From an uncultured Bacteroidales bacterium (GTDB taxonomy: Bacteria; Bacteroidota; Bacteroidia; Bacteroidales; UBA932): a DNA stretch of 59,864 nucleotides. The stretch covers positions 1-59,864 of the forward strand of contig CAMZEC010000006.1 of the NCBI GenBank assembly GCA_947305645.1, read 5' to 3'. Every line of letters starts with the position of its first letter. Within the stretch, counting starts at the first letter, position 1. Below, piece after piece: positions 1 through 8,979 of this stretch. The position numbers and the translations under genes were made by a program. The notes below the pieces were generated by a model that worked only from the letters and a program-made list of their open reading frames with translations, made no database searches and was not told the DNA's origin.

Positions 1-1173
1 GGCTTCGGAGTGTTCTGGGGCATCTTTATGCTGCTCTTCCTGCTGGGAGGCGGCCAGGGCCTCAAGCAGCTGATATCCGCCAACTTCGAGGGCTTTGCAA
101 CCAATACTGCGATTATTGTGGCGGACCGCACCACCAAGCCTTGGAAAGGTATGAAGGAAGGGCGTATCTGGGACATGACTTACACCGACGTAGAACGTCT
201 GAAGAGTATGGTTCCGGAGCTCGAAACTGTTACTCCAGTGGTATCCCACTGGGGCCAGGAGGTGGTAAACGGCAGCAATACGGTAAACGGAAACATCAAG
301 GGTGTATTCGCAGATTACTGTAAGATAGAGGAGCCGCGACTGAAGTATGGCCGCTACCTGAACGAGGCCGACATAGCCCAGGAGCGCAAGGTGTGCGTAA
401 TAGGCAAGCGCATCTATACCAGCGTTTTCCCGGATGGCGTAGATCCTTGCGGCTCCATGATTAAAGTAGGTCCGGTTTTCTATCAGGTCATCGGAGTGGA
501 TTACAGTTCCGGCAATATAAGCATAAACGGCAGCGCCGATGAGTCCGTTGTAATCCCTCTCCCGGTAGTACAGAAGGTATATCACGATGGTGACAATATA
601 GAACTGATCTGCGTTACCGGACGCAGTGGCGTCAAGATGACCCCGCTGGAGGACAGGATACGTCAGATAATGGCCAGGAAGCACAATTACGACCCGACCG
701 ACAAGGATGCCCTGTTCGTTATGAACACCGAGCAGATATTCTCCATCATGGACAACCTGTTCACAGGCCTTAACTTCCTTATTCTGCTGGTGGGCCTTGG
801 AACCATACTCGCCGGCGTGATCGGAGTCAGCAACATCATGATGGTTACGGTCAAGGAACGCACCACGGAAATCGGTATCAGGAGGGCCATCGGGGCCACT
901 CCCCGCGACATCCTGAGCCAGATTATCATGGAGAGCATCAGCCTCACGCTGGTGGCCGGCTCCTTCGGAATAGTGTTCGCCGTGCTGCTTCTGAGCCTGC
1001 TGGAGAAAATAGTAAACGCCAGGCCGGACGCCAGCCCGGTGGATTTCCAGGTAACTTTCTGGACGGCCGTCATAGCAGCACTGCTGCTTACGGTACTTGG
1101 CGTGATAGCCGGAATGGCTCCTGCATCCAGGGCCATGTCCATCAAGCCGGTGGATGCAATGAGAGATGAATAA
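1..1173 (+). CDS. MacB-like ABC transporter permease (5' end outside window)
   Basis: The reading frame is open from base 1, so the gene starts upstream and its first transmembrane helix is only partly seen. What remains has a large extracytoplasmic region of about 230 residues (MacB_PCD type) followed by three C-terminal membrane segments with the FtsX-like signature (VSNIMMVTVKERTTEIGIRR and an RRAIGATPRDI stretch). This is the usual architecture of the permease of macrolide/lipoprotein-type ABC exporters. The adaptor gene follows 17 bases downstream and tolC overlaps that, so the three probably form a tripartite envelope pump. The ATPase gene is not in the window and may lie upstream. The substrate cannot be read from sequence. 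Confidence 0.9.
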   Translation, partial: GFGVFWGIFMLLFLLGGGQGLKQLISANFEGFATNTAIIVADRTTKPWKGMKEGRIWDMTYTDVERLKSMVPELETVTPVVSHWGQEVVNGSNTVNGNIKGVFADYCKIEEPRLKYGRYLNEADIAQERKVCVIGKRIYTSVFPDGVDPCGSMIKVGPVFYQVIGVDYSSGNISINGSADESVVIPLPVVQKVYHDGDNIELICVTGRSGVKMTPLEDRIRQIMARKHNYDPTDKDALFVMNTEQIFSIMDNLFTGLNFLILLVGLGTILAGVIGVSNIMMVTVKERTTEIGIRRAIGATPRDILSQIIMESISLTLVAGSFGIVFAVLLLSLLEKIVNARPDASPVDFQVTFWTAVIAALLLTVLGVIAGMAPASRAMSIKPVDAMRDE

Positions 1174-1190
1174 TAAATAAATACACTATA

Positions 1191-2297
1191 ATGAAAAAGA
1201 TTGTCAAGTACATCATTTTCGCGCTGATAGCGCTGCTGTTCATCGGCACTTTCGTATTCCTGTTCAAGAACTCCCGCCCCGAGGCCGTTCAGTACAACGA
1301 GCATGAGGCCAAGCTTGCCAACATCAGCCGCACCACCGTAATCACCGGCAAGATTACACCCCGTAACGAGGTGAACATCAAGCCCCAGATCAACGGTATC
1401 ATCTCCGAACTCCGCAAGGAGGCCGGCCAGATGGTCAAGGAAGGTGACGTCATTGCCAAGCTCCGCGTAATTCCCGACATGAATTCCCTGAGTTCCGCCC
1501 AGTCCCGCGTGCGCCTTGCAGAGATCAACCTCAAGCAGGCCAAGACCAACTGGGAGCGTGAGAAGGCCCTCTACGACAAGAAGCTTGTGAGCGACGAGGA
1601 GTACGACCAGGTGCTGCAGACTTACAACCAGGCCATCGAGGAGAAGAATGCGGCACAGGAGTCCCTGGAGGTCATTCGCGACGGCGTATCTTCCAACAAC
1701 GCCACCGGCAGCTCCACCCTTGTGCGTTCCACAATCACCGGCCTCATCCTGGACATCCCTGTGAAAGTCGGAAACTCCGTCATCCAGGCGAACACCATGA
1801 ACGACGGTACCACCGTCGCCACCGTGGCAAACATGTCCGACCTCATCTTCGACGGCAACATCGACGAGACTGAAGTGGGCTCGCTGGTGGAGGGCATGCC
1901 CATGCGCATCACCATCGGCGCCCTGCCGGACTACGATTCCGAGGCGGCCCTGGAGTACATTTCCCCCAAGGCGGTGGAGAACAACGGTGCCAACCAGTTC
2001 GAGATTAAGGCGGCCGTGAAGGGCACGGGCGGGCAGATGATACGCTCCGGTTACAGCGCCAATGCGGAAATCGTGCTGGAGCATGCAGACAACGTGCTTA
2101 CCATTCCCGAGAGCGCCCTTGAGTTCGAAGGCGACAGTACCTTCGTGTTCGTGAAGGCGCAAGACAACTTCGAGCGCGTCAACGTAGAGACCGGCCTGAG
2201 CGACGGCATCAACATTGAGATCCGCAGCGGCCTCAAGGAGGGCGACATAGTCCGCGGTACCCGTATCATCAACGTCGACAAGAAAAAGCAGAAATGA
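1191..2297 (+). CDS. Periplasmic adaptor subunit of efflux pump (HlyD/MacA/RND-MFP family)
   Basis: The 368-residue protein has an N-terminal membrane anchor (YIIFALIALLFIGTFVFL, residues about 7-25). A biotinyl-lipoyl-like half (INGIISELRKEAGQMVKEGD) comes next, then an alpha-helical hairpin rich in charged heptads (about residues 95-160), the second lipoyl half with the beta-barrel domain, and a membrane-proximal C-terminal domain. Length and order fit the MFP family. Such adaptors link an inner-membrane ABC permease to a TolC duct. Its neighbours, the MacB-like permease upstream and tolC downstream with a 4-base ATGA overlap, support this role. The start is the ATG just after the permease stop. 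Confidence 0.92.
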   Translation: MKKIVKYIIFALIALLFIGTFVFLFKNSRPEAVQYNEHEAKLANISRTTVITGKITPRNEVNIKPQINGIISELRKEAGQMVKEGDVIAKLRVIPDMNSLSSAQSRVRLAEINLKQAKTNWEREKALYDKKLVSDEEYDQVLQTYNQAIEEKNAAQESLEVIRDGVSSNNATGSSTLVRSTITGLILDIPVKVGNSVIQANTMNDGTTVATVANMSDLIFDGNIDETEVGSLVEGMPMRITIGALPDYDSEAALEYISPKAVENNGANQFEIKAAVKGTGGQMIRSGYSANAEIVLEHADNVLTIPESALEFEGDSTFVFVKAQDNFERVNVETGLSDGINIEIRSGLKEGDIVRGTRIINVDKKKQK

Positions 2298-3613
2298 GAC
2301 AGTTAGTTATTAGTGTCGCGCTGTTGCTCACATGCGCAGCGGCGTGGGGCCAGAAAGGCTCCTGGAGCCTCTCCGACTGCATCGACTATGCGCTTGAGCA
2401 TAGCATCACCGTTCGCCAGAGCGAGCTTAACGTGGAGCAGCGCGAGGTGGACCTTAACACGGCGCAGATGAGCCGCCTGCCGTCCGTCAGCGCTTCGGCA
2501 TCAGAGAATTTGTCCTTCGGCCGAGGTCTTACGGAAGACAACACCTACTCCAACTCCAACACTACTTCCACGTCCTTCAACCTGGGAACGAGCGTCCCCA
2601 TCTTCCAGGGATTCGAGATCAACAACAACATCAAGATAGGGAAGCTGAATCTGGAGGCCGCAACCGCCGACCTGGAGAAGGCGCGCGACGATATCCGCGT
2701 GGCCGTGGCCCAGGCGTACGTGCAGATACTCTACAATCAGGAGCTGCTCCGCGTGGCTCACGAGCAGAGCATCCATGACGAGGAACTGCTGAAGCAGATC
2801 CAGGAGCGCGAGCGTGCCGGCAAAGTGAGCGCTGCCGAGGTGAGCGCCCAGATGGCCACCCTGGCACAGAGCCGCCAGTCGGAGATACAGGCAGACGGCA
2901 ACCTCCAGTTGTCTATACTTGATTTGACGCAGCTGCTGGAGCTCGAATCTCCGGACGGATTCGAGATTGTGAATCCCGAGGTGGACGATGTGGACAAGGC
3001 GCTCCTGATGCTCCCGGAGGCCATTTATGCCGAGGCGGTGGAGATTAAGCCGGCGGTGGAATCGGCAAAAATCGGTGTCGATCAGGCCAAGCTGAACATA
3101 AGCAAAGCCAAGGGCGCTTACCTGCCTTCGCTCTCTCTGAGCGGCGGACTCGGAACAAACTTCTACACCAATTCCAAAATGACTCCCACTCCATTCTGGA
3201 ACCAGTTGTCAAATAACTTCAGCCAGTATGTCGGTCTTTCGCTCAACGTGCCTATCTTCCAGAAGTTCGGAGCCCGTAACCAGGTACGGAATGCGGAAAT
3301 CAATTACCGTGGCCAGCAGCTTAACCTGGAGAACGTCAAAAAGTCTTTGTATAAAGAGATTCAGCAGGCATATTACAATGCCGTGAATGCCCAGGCACGC
3401 TATGCCGGCAGCCGCGAGAGCGCAGAGAGCGCCCGCCAGCACTATGAACTCACAGAAGCGAAGTACACCGTCGGAAAGGCCGGAATAGCCGACTACAACG
3501 ATGCCCGCAACAGCTGGCTGCGCGCAGAGTCGGAGCACATTCAGGCCCGCTACCAGTGCCTGTACCAGACCAAGCTCCTCGACTTCTACTGTGGCGAGAC
3601 GCTGAATTTCTGA
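2294..3613 (+). CDS. TolC family outer membrane efflux protein
   Basis: The 439-residue protein has a signal peptide (VALLLTCAAAWGQ, cleavage near residue 19). Two homologous halves follow, each rich in long amphipathic helices with the OEP-family features (LSDCIDYALEHS near the mature N-terminus, and ALxxRPxxE-like EIKPAVESAKIGVDQA in the second half). TolC proteins trimerise into an outer-membrane channel plus periplasmic tunnel. The start ATG overlaps the adaptor stop (ATGA), showing translational coupling. It is the last gene of the efflux operon; the hairpin at 3677-3725 lies beyond its stop. Confidence 0.92.
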   Translation: MRQLVISVALLLTCAAAWGQKGSWSLSDCIDYALEHSITVRQSELNVEQREVDLNTAQMSRLPSVSASASENLSFGRGLTEDNTYSNSNTTSTSFNLGTSVPIFQGFEINNNIKIGKLNLEAATADLEKARDDIRVAVAQAYVQILYNQELLRVAHEQSIHDEELLKQIQERERAGKVSAAEVSAQMATLAQSRQSEIQADGNLQLSILDLTQLLELESPDGFEIVNPEVDDVDKALLMLPEAIYAEAVEIKPAVESAKIGVDQAKLNISKAKGAYLPSLSLSGGLGTNFYTNSKMTPTPFWNQLSNNFSQYVGLSLNVPIFQKFGARNQVRNAEINYRGQQLNLENVKKSLYKEIQQAYYNAVNAQARYAGSRESAESARQHYELTEAKYTVGKAGIADYNDARNSWLRAESEHIQARYQCLYQTKLLDFYCGETLNF

Positions 3614-3676
3614 TTACTGGCGGGGCAGGTCCCTTTTTTGGCTGGGGACTTGCGGCACTGGATTGCGTGAGATAAC

Positions 3677-3725
3677 GATTAGCGGGGCAGGTCCAAGGGG
3701 AATAATCGGACCTGCCCCGCTAATC
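3677..3725. terminator. 18-bp perfect hairpin between convergent tolC and the parC operon
   Basis: Bases 3677-3694 and 3708-3725 are a perfect inverted repeat of 18 bp around a 13-base loop. The gene ends on both sides are convergent (tolC stops at 3613, the small membrane protein stops at 3743), so it can serve both strands as a terminator. No long T-tract follows on either side. Part of the arm (CGGGGCAGGTCC) recurs directly at 3621-3632, just after the tolC stop, so it may instead be a dispersed palindromic repeat. Confidence 0.6.
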
Positions 3726-3742
3726 AAATAATGGCCGTTGCC

Positions 3743-3919
3743 TTAGATCCTGTCTCTGATAATGAAATAGTAGACCAGGAGACCGACCCAGCTGGTGGCG
3801 AGGACTGCTACGCAAAGGACAATCTTCCAGAGAAGATCGATTTTATTGTGCTTGAAAATGTCCAGTACACACCAGATGGCGGCGATAATACCGATAATGT
3901 AAATAATGCTAGCTAACAT
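3743..3919 (-). CDS. Small two-helix membrane protein, PLDc_N-like
   Basis: This 58-residue ORF reads from ATG at 3919 to TAA at 3743. It has an N-terminal hydrophobic helix (LASIIYIIGIIAAIWCVLD), a short basic loop (FKHNKIDLLWK) and a second helix (IVLCVAVLATSWVGLLVYYF), ending in RDRI. The pattern of W-K after the loop and a G-x-L-V-Y-Y-F close resembles the phospholipase D nuclease N-terminal (PLDc_N) family of small membrane proteins, whose function is unknown. It starts 6 bases after the parC stop on the same strand, so it is probably the last gene of that operon. It is too short for most gene callers and overlaps a spurious plus-strand ORF. Confidence 0.7.
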   Translation of the reverse strand: MLASIIYIIGIIAAIWCVLDIFKHNKIDLLWKIVLCVAVLATSWVGLLVYYFIIRDRI

Positions 3920-3925
3920 GGTTTA

Positions 3926-6760
3926 TTAGAATAATGTTGGTTCTTCGAATATCAGTTCTATCGGCTCCTCGTCGGCGGTTTCGGGAATCCGGATCTCGGT
4001 GCCTGCCTTGATCTTGGACTGCTTTTCAGGCTTGGCCGGAGCCGGAGCTGGAGCCGGGGCCGGAGCAGCAGGTGCTTCTTCTGCCGGGACATCGGCTATC
4101 AGCTCTTCCTGCACCACCACATCCTCCTCCGGAACCTCTACGGTCTCTTCGGCAACATCTTCCACCGCCTCCTCGGCCGGCAGATCGTCCTCGGGCTTCA
4201 CCAGGGGCTCCACGAAGCGGACTTTCTTCACCTCGCCGCGGTCTACGACCTTCTTGCCCTTGGCGCCCACGCCCTTCTTGGCAATCCACTCCTCGGCATC
4301 CACGAAGTCTGACGGCTTGTCCTCAAGCTTCCAGATTACCTCGTACTGAGGATGGCGGTCGTCGCTAAGCTCCACAAGGTAGGACTTGCTGCCCTCTGCA
4401 ATGAAGGAAACGGGGTTGTTGTCGCTTACAATAAAGGAGAAACGCTTGACGTAGAACGATTTGACGCCGGCATCCCAGTACAGGGCGGTGTATGTCTTGT
4501 CCGGATCGAACTTCTCTATCCTCAGTACGTCTCCCTGGTAACGGTTTACCAGATCGAAGGATGTGGTGTAGAACGTGCCGTTCTTGAATACCGCCAGCAC
4601 TTTGTCGCCCTCGCAGAATTCGCCCAGGAACAAGCCGTGCCCTTCGTCGTTCAGTTTCTGTATATCGGTATCGTACCAGATCTCCTTGCCGGCGATAGTG
4701 CTCACTCCCTTGCTCTTCAGGGTGATGTTGCGGATAACGTTCTTGCTTACAAGGTTGCCGCGAGCCGTCTTGCTCTTTATGGCAAGTGTGGAGAAATCGT
4801 ATTCGAACGAGGTCTTCTTGAGCTTCGGCTTCGGACGCAGCTGCACACGCACGGTCTCGGCCTCGCCGTTATGGTTGGCCGTAAACCAAACTATCTGGGA
4901 ACCGTCGAGCCCGGTGGTAATGTCATATTCCTTGTCACGCGTAACCGACGTGACGGCGAAACGCTTGGCGTAATAAATGGACGTCTTGCCCTCGCGGTAA
5001 ATCACATTGTACACCGTACGGCTGTCTCCTCGGTTGAAAACCCCCACGTATATTAGATCCTTACCGAAGAAGGCTTTGTCGCTCACCTTGGTTACGATGT
5101 ACTTGCCGTCCTTGCGTATGACTATTATCTCGGAAAGGTCAGAGCAATCGCTGATGAACTCTCCGTTGTCGTCGCGCTTGAGGCCTATGCCCACGAAGCC
5201 TTCCGCCAGGTTTGCATATAGCTTGGCGTTGTTGTTTACAACTCGAGTGGCGGTGATGGTCTCGAAGCCAGTGAGTTCAGTGCGGCGGGGGAAATCTTTG
5301 CCATACTTCTTCTTGAGGCCCTTGAACCAGTCGATGGTGAACTTGTCGATATGATCGATGTTGTCCTGGACCACCTTCATTTCCTCCTCTATCGCGTGAA
5401 TCTTCTCTTCCACCGCTTTGACGTCGAACTTGGAAATCTTGCGCACGGGCTTGTCTACCAGGCGGTCGATGTCCTCCATCACTATCTCCCGGCGGAGAGA
5501 TTTCTCATAGGCCTTCATGGCGGTCAGGGTCTCCTCTTTCTGCTCCTCCCAGCTAGCCTGGTCCTTCTCCAGTATCTTGTAGATACGGTTTTCGAAGTAT
5601 ATGCGTTCCAGCGAGGTGTAGTGCCAGTCGCGCTCGAGCTCTTCCATACGGATTCCCAGCTGCCGGAGCAGGATGTCGCGGGTGTGGAATGTGCTGTACT
5701 CGAGTATGTCGTTGACAGTAAGGAACTGAGGTTTGTTGTCCACGATCACGCAGGCATTCGGCGCCAGGTTGCACTCGCAGTCGGTGAATGCGTACAGGGC
5801 GTCGATTACCTTGTCCGGTGACACGTCGCCAGGCAGGTGGATAAGAATCTCCACCTTGTCCGTGGTCATGTCCTCGATCTTCTTTATCTTGATCTTCCCC
5901 TTGTCCTTGGCCTTAAGAATAGACTCGATAAGGTCTTTGGTGTACTTGCCGAAGGGAATCTCGGTAATCGCGATGGTGTTTTTGTCTATCTTCTCGATAC
6001 GGGCGCGCACCTTCACGCGGCCGCCGCGCTTGCCCTGCATATACTTGGAGCAGTCGGCGAAACCTCCGGTGGGGAAGTCGGGATAGAGCTCGTACGGCTT
6101 GCCCTCCAGAATGGCCACGGAGGCGTCCATCAGCTCGTTGAAGTTGTGCGGCAGTATCTTGGACGCAAGGCCCACGCCGATGCCGTCGGTACCCTGGGCG
6201 AGCAGGAGGGGGAAGCGCACGGGAAGCTCCGTCGGCTCGTCGTTGCGGCCGTCGTACGACTTCATGGTGTGCGTGACCTTCGGGTCGAAGAGCACCTCCT
6301 TGGCGAACTTGCTCAGGCGTGCCTCGATGTAACGGGGTGCCGCGTTTGCGTCGCCGGTGAGGATGTTGCCCCAGTTACCCTGGCAGTCGATGCAGAGGCC
6401 TTTCTGGCCGAGGGTTACGAGGGCGCCGAGGATGGACTGGTCGCCATGGGGATGGTACTGCATGGCCTGGCCGACTATGTTCGCCACCTTGGTGTAGGAA
6501 CCGTCGTCCATCTTGCTCATGACGTGGAGCACGCGCCGCTGAACCGGCTTCAAGCCGTCGGCGATGTGGGGCACGGCACGGTGCAGGATTACGTACGACG
6601 CATAATCCAGGTACCAGTCCTTGAACATGCCGGAGAGTTTGAACTTGTGCGCGTCGCTCTCCAGAAGCTTGTCGTACTTGCCGCTCGACTCCGCGTCTTC
6701 CGCTATTTCCAGATCATCGTCCTCGATGATGTCTTCGGTAACAATGTTCTCTTCGTCCAT
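3926..6760 (-). CDS. parC: DNA topoisomerase IV subunit A
   Basis: The 944-residue protein carries the type IIA topoisomerase breakage-reunion domain. It has the DGLKPVQRR motif (about 68-76), HPHGD (103-107) and the active-site tyrosine in APRYIEARLS (Tyr144). The opening (MFKDWYLDYASYVILHRAVP) is of the Bacteroidota ParC type, not GyrA, which has a different DYAMSVIV-like segment. A C-terminal beta-pinwheel region follows. The last 100 or so residues are acidic and then Ala/Pro-rich (EEAPAAPAPAPAPAPAKP), a low-complexity tail. It decatenates daughter chromosomes with ParE, whose gene is not in this window. It lies 3 bases after era. Confidence 0.93.
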   Translation of the reverse strand: MDEENIVTEDIIEDDDLEIAEDAESSGKYDKLLESDAHKFKLSGMFKDWYLDYASYVILHRAVPHIADGLKPVQRRVLHVMSKMDDGSYTKVANIVGQAMQYHPHGDQSILGALVTLGQKGLCIDCQGNWGNILTGDANAAPRYIEARLSKFAKEVLFDPKVTHTMKSYDGRNDEPTELPVRFPLLLAQGTDGIGVGLASKILPHNFNELMDASVAILEGKPYELYPDFPTGGFADCSKYMQGKRGGRVKVRARIEKIDKNTIAITEIPFGKYTKDLIESILKAKDKGKIKIKKIEDMTTDKVEILIHLPGDVSPDKVIDALYAFTDCECNLAPNACVIVDNKPQFLTVNDILEYSTFHTRDILLRQLGIRMEELERDWHYTSLERIYFENRIYKILEKDQASWEEQKEETLTAMKAYEKSLRREIVMEDIDRLVDKPVRKISKFDVKAVEEKIHAIEEEMKVVQDNIDHIDKFTIDWFKGLKKKYGKDFPRRTELTGFETITATRVVNNNAKLYANLAEGFVGIGLKRDDNGEFISDCSDLSEIIVIRKDGKYIVTKVSDKAFFGKDLIYVGVFNRGDSRTVYNVIYREGKTSIYYAKRFAVTSVTRDKEYDITTGLDGSQIVWFTANHNGEAETVRVQLRPKPKLKKTSFEYDFSTLAIKSKTARGNLVSKNVIRNITLKSKGVSTIAGKEIWYDTDIQKLNDEGHGLFLGEFCEGDKVLAVFKNGTFYTTSFDLVNRYQGDVLRIEKFDPDKTYTALYWDAGVKSFYVKRFSFIVSDNNPVSFIAEGSKSYLVELSDDRHPQYEVIWKLEDKPSDFVDAEEWIAKKGVGAKGKKVVDRGEVKKVRFVEPLVKPEDDLPAEEAVEDVAEETVEVPEEDVVVQEELIADVPAEEAPAAPAPAPAPAPAKPEKQSKIKAGTEIRIPETADEEPIELIFEEPTLF

Positions 6761-6763
6761 ATC

Positions 6764-7645
6764 TTAGTCCTCGTAGCCGAAACGGCGTAATTCTCTTTTG
6801 TTCTCCCTCCAGTCGGGGTCCACCTTCACGAAGATGCTCAGGAACACCTTCTTCTGGAAGAAGTCTTCCATGTCTATGCGGGCCTGGGTGCCGACTTTTT
6901 TCAAAGCGGCGCCCTTCTTGCCGATAATGATGCCCTTTTGGGATTCGCGCATCACATAAATCACTGCGTCTATGTCGTAACGCTCGGCGCCTTCCTTGAA
7001 AGCCTCGATGCCCACCTCGCAGCTGTAGGGAATCTCTTCCTTGTAGTTCAGGAAAATCTTCTCCCGGATAATCTCGGATGCGAAGAAGCGGAGGTTCTTG
7101 TCGGTAAAAGCATCCTTGTCGAACCATGGCGGGCACACCGGCAGGCGGCTCACCACTGCGTCCAGAATGCTCTCCAGGTTGAAGCGCTCCTGCGCGCTTG
7201 CGGGAATGACTTCCGCCTCCGGCAGCTGCTCCTTCCACCATGCAGCCAGCTCCATCACTTTCTGCTGGTCGCTTATGTCAATTTTGTTGATGACCACGAT
7301 TACGGGGCACTGGATGCGCTGCAGCTTGGAAATGTAGTCTCCGTTCTTGTCCGGCGTCTCCACCGTGTCCGTAACGTACAGCACAATGTCGGCGTCGCCG
7401 AGGGCTCCGTCCACGAAGTTCATCATGTTCTGCTGGAGCCTGTAGGAAGGTTTGAGTATGCCGGGCGTGTCGGAATAGACTATCTGCCAGTCTTCTCCGT
7501 TCACTATGCCCATGATGCGGTGGCGGGTGGTCTGCGCCTTGGACGTCACGATGGAGAGCTTTTCGCCCACCAGCGCGTTCATCAGCGTGGACTTGCCCAC
7601 GTTGGGGTTGCCGATTATGTTAACGAATCCCGAACGGTGCTCCAT
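6764..7645 (-). CDS. era: GTPase Era, 30S ribosomal subunit assembly
   Basis: The 293-residue protein is close to the usual Era length. The GTPase domain shows G1 GNPNVGKST, a switch region with AQTTRHRI (G2), G3 DTPGI and G4 NKID, and a C-terminal KH RNA-binding domain with GIIIGKKGAALKK (about 235-250). Era binds the 3' end of 16S rRNA during 30S maturation. Its start overlaps the stop of the upstream pseudouridine synthase (TAATG), so the genes are translationally coupled. parC follows after 3 bases. Confidence 0.96.
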   Translation of the reverse strand: MEHRSGFVNIIGNPNVGKSTLMNALVGEKLSIVTSKAQTTRHRIMGIVNGEDWQIVYSDTPGILKPSYRLQQNMMNFVDGALGDADIVLYVTDTVETPDKNGDYISKLQRIQCPVIVVINKIDISDQQKVMELAAWWKEQLPEAEVIPASAQERFNLESILDAVVSRLPVCPPWFDKDAFTDKNLRFFASEIIREKIFLNYKEEIPYSCEVGIEAFKEGAERYDIDAVIYVMRESQKGIIIGKKGAALKKVGTQARIDMEDFFQKKVFLSIFVKVDPDWRENKRELRRFGYED

Positions 7646-8979
7646 TATACGTAGGCCCCCATCTTCAGCATGTTAACTTCACTCTCTGAAAGATAGCGCC
7701 ACTCGCCCTTCTTGAGCCCCTTCTTGGTGAGGCCTGCGAAGTAAACTCGGTCCAGCGCCTTCACGGTGTAGCCGAGGGACTCGAAGATGCGGCGCACGAT
7801 GCGGTTCTTGCCGGAATGGATTTCGATTCCGAGCTTGCTGTGGTCGCCTTCGTCCACGAACTCCAGCTCGTCGGCCTTGATGAAGCCGTCGCCGAGGGTG
7901 ATGCCTTCCAGTATCTTGTCGTAGTCTTCCTGGCTGAGTTTGCGGTCCAGGGCTACCTGATAGATTTTCTTCTTGTCGTAAGAGGGGTGCGTAAGGCGTT
8001 CCGCTATCTCACCGTCGTTGGTGAACATGAGCACGCCGGTCGTGGCCTTGTCCAGACGACCCACGGGGTAAACGCGTGAAGGGCAGTTCTTGAGGAGGTC
8101 CATCACGGTCTTCTCTGCATGAGGGTCGGAGGCCGAGGTTACGTAGCCCTTGGGCTTGTTCATGACCAGGTATACTTTGGTCTCACCTTTCAGGCGCTCA
8201 CCGTTGAAACGTACGTCGTCGTTGAAGATGTTGACCTTGGTGCCGAGCTCGGTCACGACCTCTCCGTTCACGGTTACGCAGCCGGCCTGGATAAAGGTGT
8301 CGGCCTCGCGGCGCGAGCACACGCCGGAGTTGGCGATGAAGCGGTTGAGGCGTACCTTGTTCTGTATGGTCTCGGGCTCGTATGCAGGGCCGTCATAGTC
8401 GTCCCTGATCTGGGGACGGCGGCTGATCATGCGGTTGATGCCCTCGTCTGATGCTTTGGAGAAGTTGGATTTGGAGGGGAAGCGCTTGGGGCCCCTGCCG
8501 GGCGCGCCTTTGCGTGCAGGGCGGTCGCCGTACGGACGCTCGCCGTAGCTCTTGTGCTCGCCGTAGCCGGAACGATCGCTGAAGTTGGAGCGGTCGCCGT
8601 AGCTCTTGTGCTCGCCGTATGCCGGGCGCTCACCGTACTGGCGGGGCTTGCGGTCGCCATAGCCGGGACGATCGCTGAAGTTGGAGCGGTCGCCATAGCT
8701 CTTGCGCTCCCCATAAGAAGGACGCTCGCCGTAGCTCTTGTGTTCGCCGTATGCCGGGCGCTCACCGTACTGGCGGGGCTTGCGGTCACCATAGCTGGGA
8801 CGATCGCCGTAGCTGGGGCGTTCGCCATAAGGTTTACGGTCTCCGAAGCTTCTGCGCTCGCCGTAGGGGCGCTGTTCGGAGGAAGAATGGAAATCAACTT
8901 TTTCGGAGCGGGGTGCGCTCCCTGCAGTTTTACGTGGTCTAAGTTTACGGCCGTCTTTGGAAAAACCGTCCATGGTCAT
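7645..8979 (-). CDS. rluB: 23S rRNA pseudouridine synthase (RluB/RsuA family) with repetitive N-terminal tail
   Basis: The C-terminal 240 or so residues form an S4 RNA-binding domain (RLNRFIANSGVCSRREAD) and an RsuA-type pseudouridine synthase domain with the catalytic Asp in VGRLDKATTGVLM. The family isomerises a uridine in 23S rRNA (position 2605 for RluB). About 175 N-terminal residues are a basic, Tyr/Gly/Arg-rich tandem repeat of units like YGERPSYGDRK, with longer duplications inside. Such tails are common on Bacteroidota RNA proteins and are probably disordered RNA-binding regions. A second ATG two codons in (8973) is an alternative start. It overlaps tonB by 4 bases and era by 1. Confidence 0.88.
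   Translation of the reverse strand: MTMDGFSKDGRKLRPRKTAGSAPRSEKVDFHSSSEQRPYGERRSFGDRKPYGERPSYGDRPSYGDRKPRQYGERPAYGEHKSYGERPSYGERKSYGDRSNFSDRPGYGDRKPRQYGERPAYGEHKSYGDRSNFSDRSGYGEHKSYGERPYGDRPARKGAPGRGPKRFPSKSNFSKASDEGINRMISRRPQIRDDYDGPAYEPETIQNKVRLNRFIANSGVCSRREADTFIQAGCVTVNGEVVTELGTKVNIFNDDVRFNGERLKGETKVYLVMNKPKGYVTSASDPHAEKTVMDLLKNCPSRVYPVGRLDKATTGVLMFTNDGEIAERLTHPSYDKKKIYQVALDRKLSQEDYDKILEGITLGDGFIKADELEFVDEGDHSKLGIEIHSGKNRIVRRIFESLGYTVKALDRVYFAGLTKKGLKKGEWRYLSESEVNMLKMGAYV

Noticed and set aside
687..2162. 491-codon minus-strand frame across the permease and adaptor genes
   Set aside because: It is antisense to two well-recognised genes, has low-complexity His/Val/Gly-rich composition and matches no family pattern.
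3731..3916. 61-codon plus-strand frame
   Set aside because: It is the shadow of the 58-residue membrane protein on the minus strand, which has a clear two-helix pattern.
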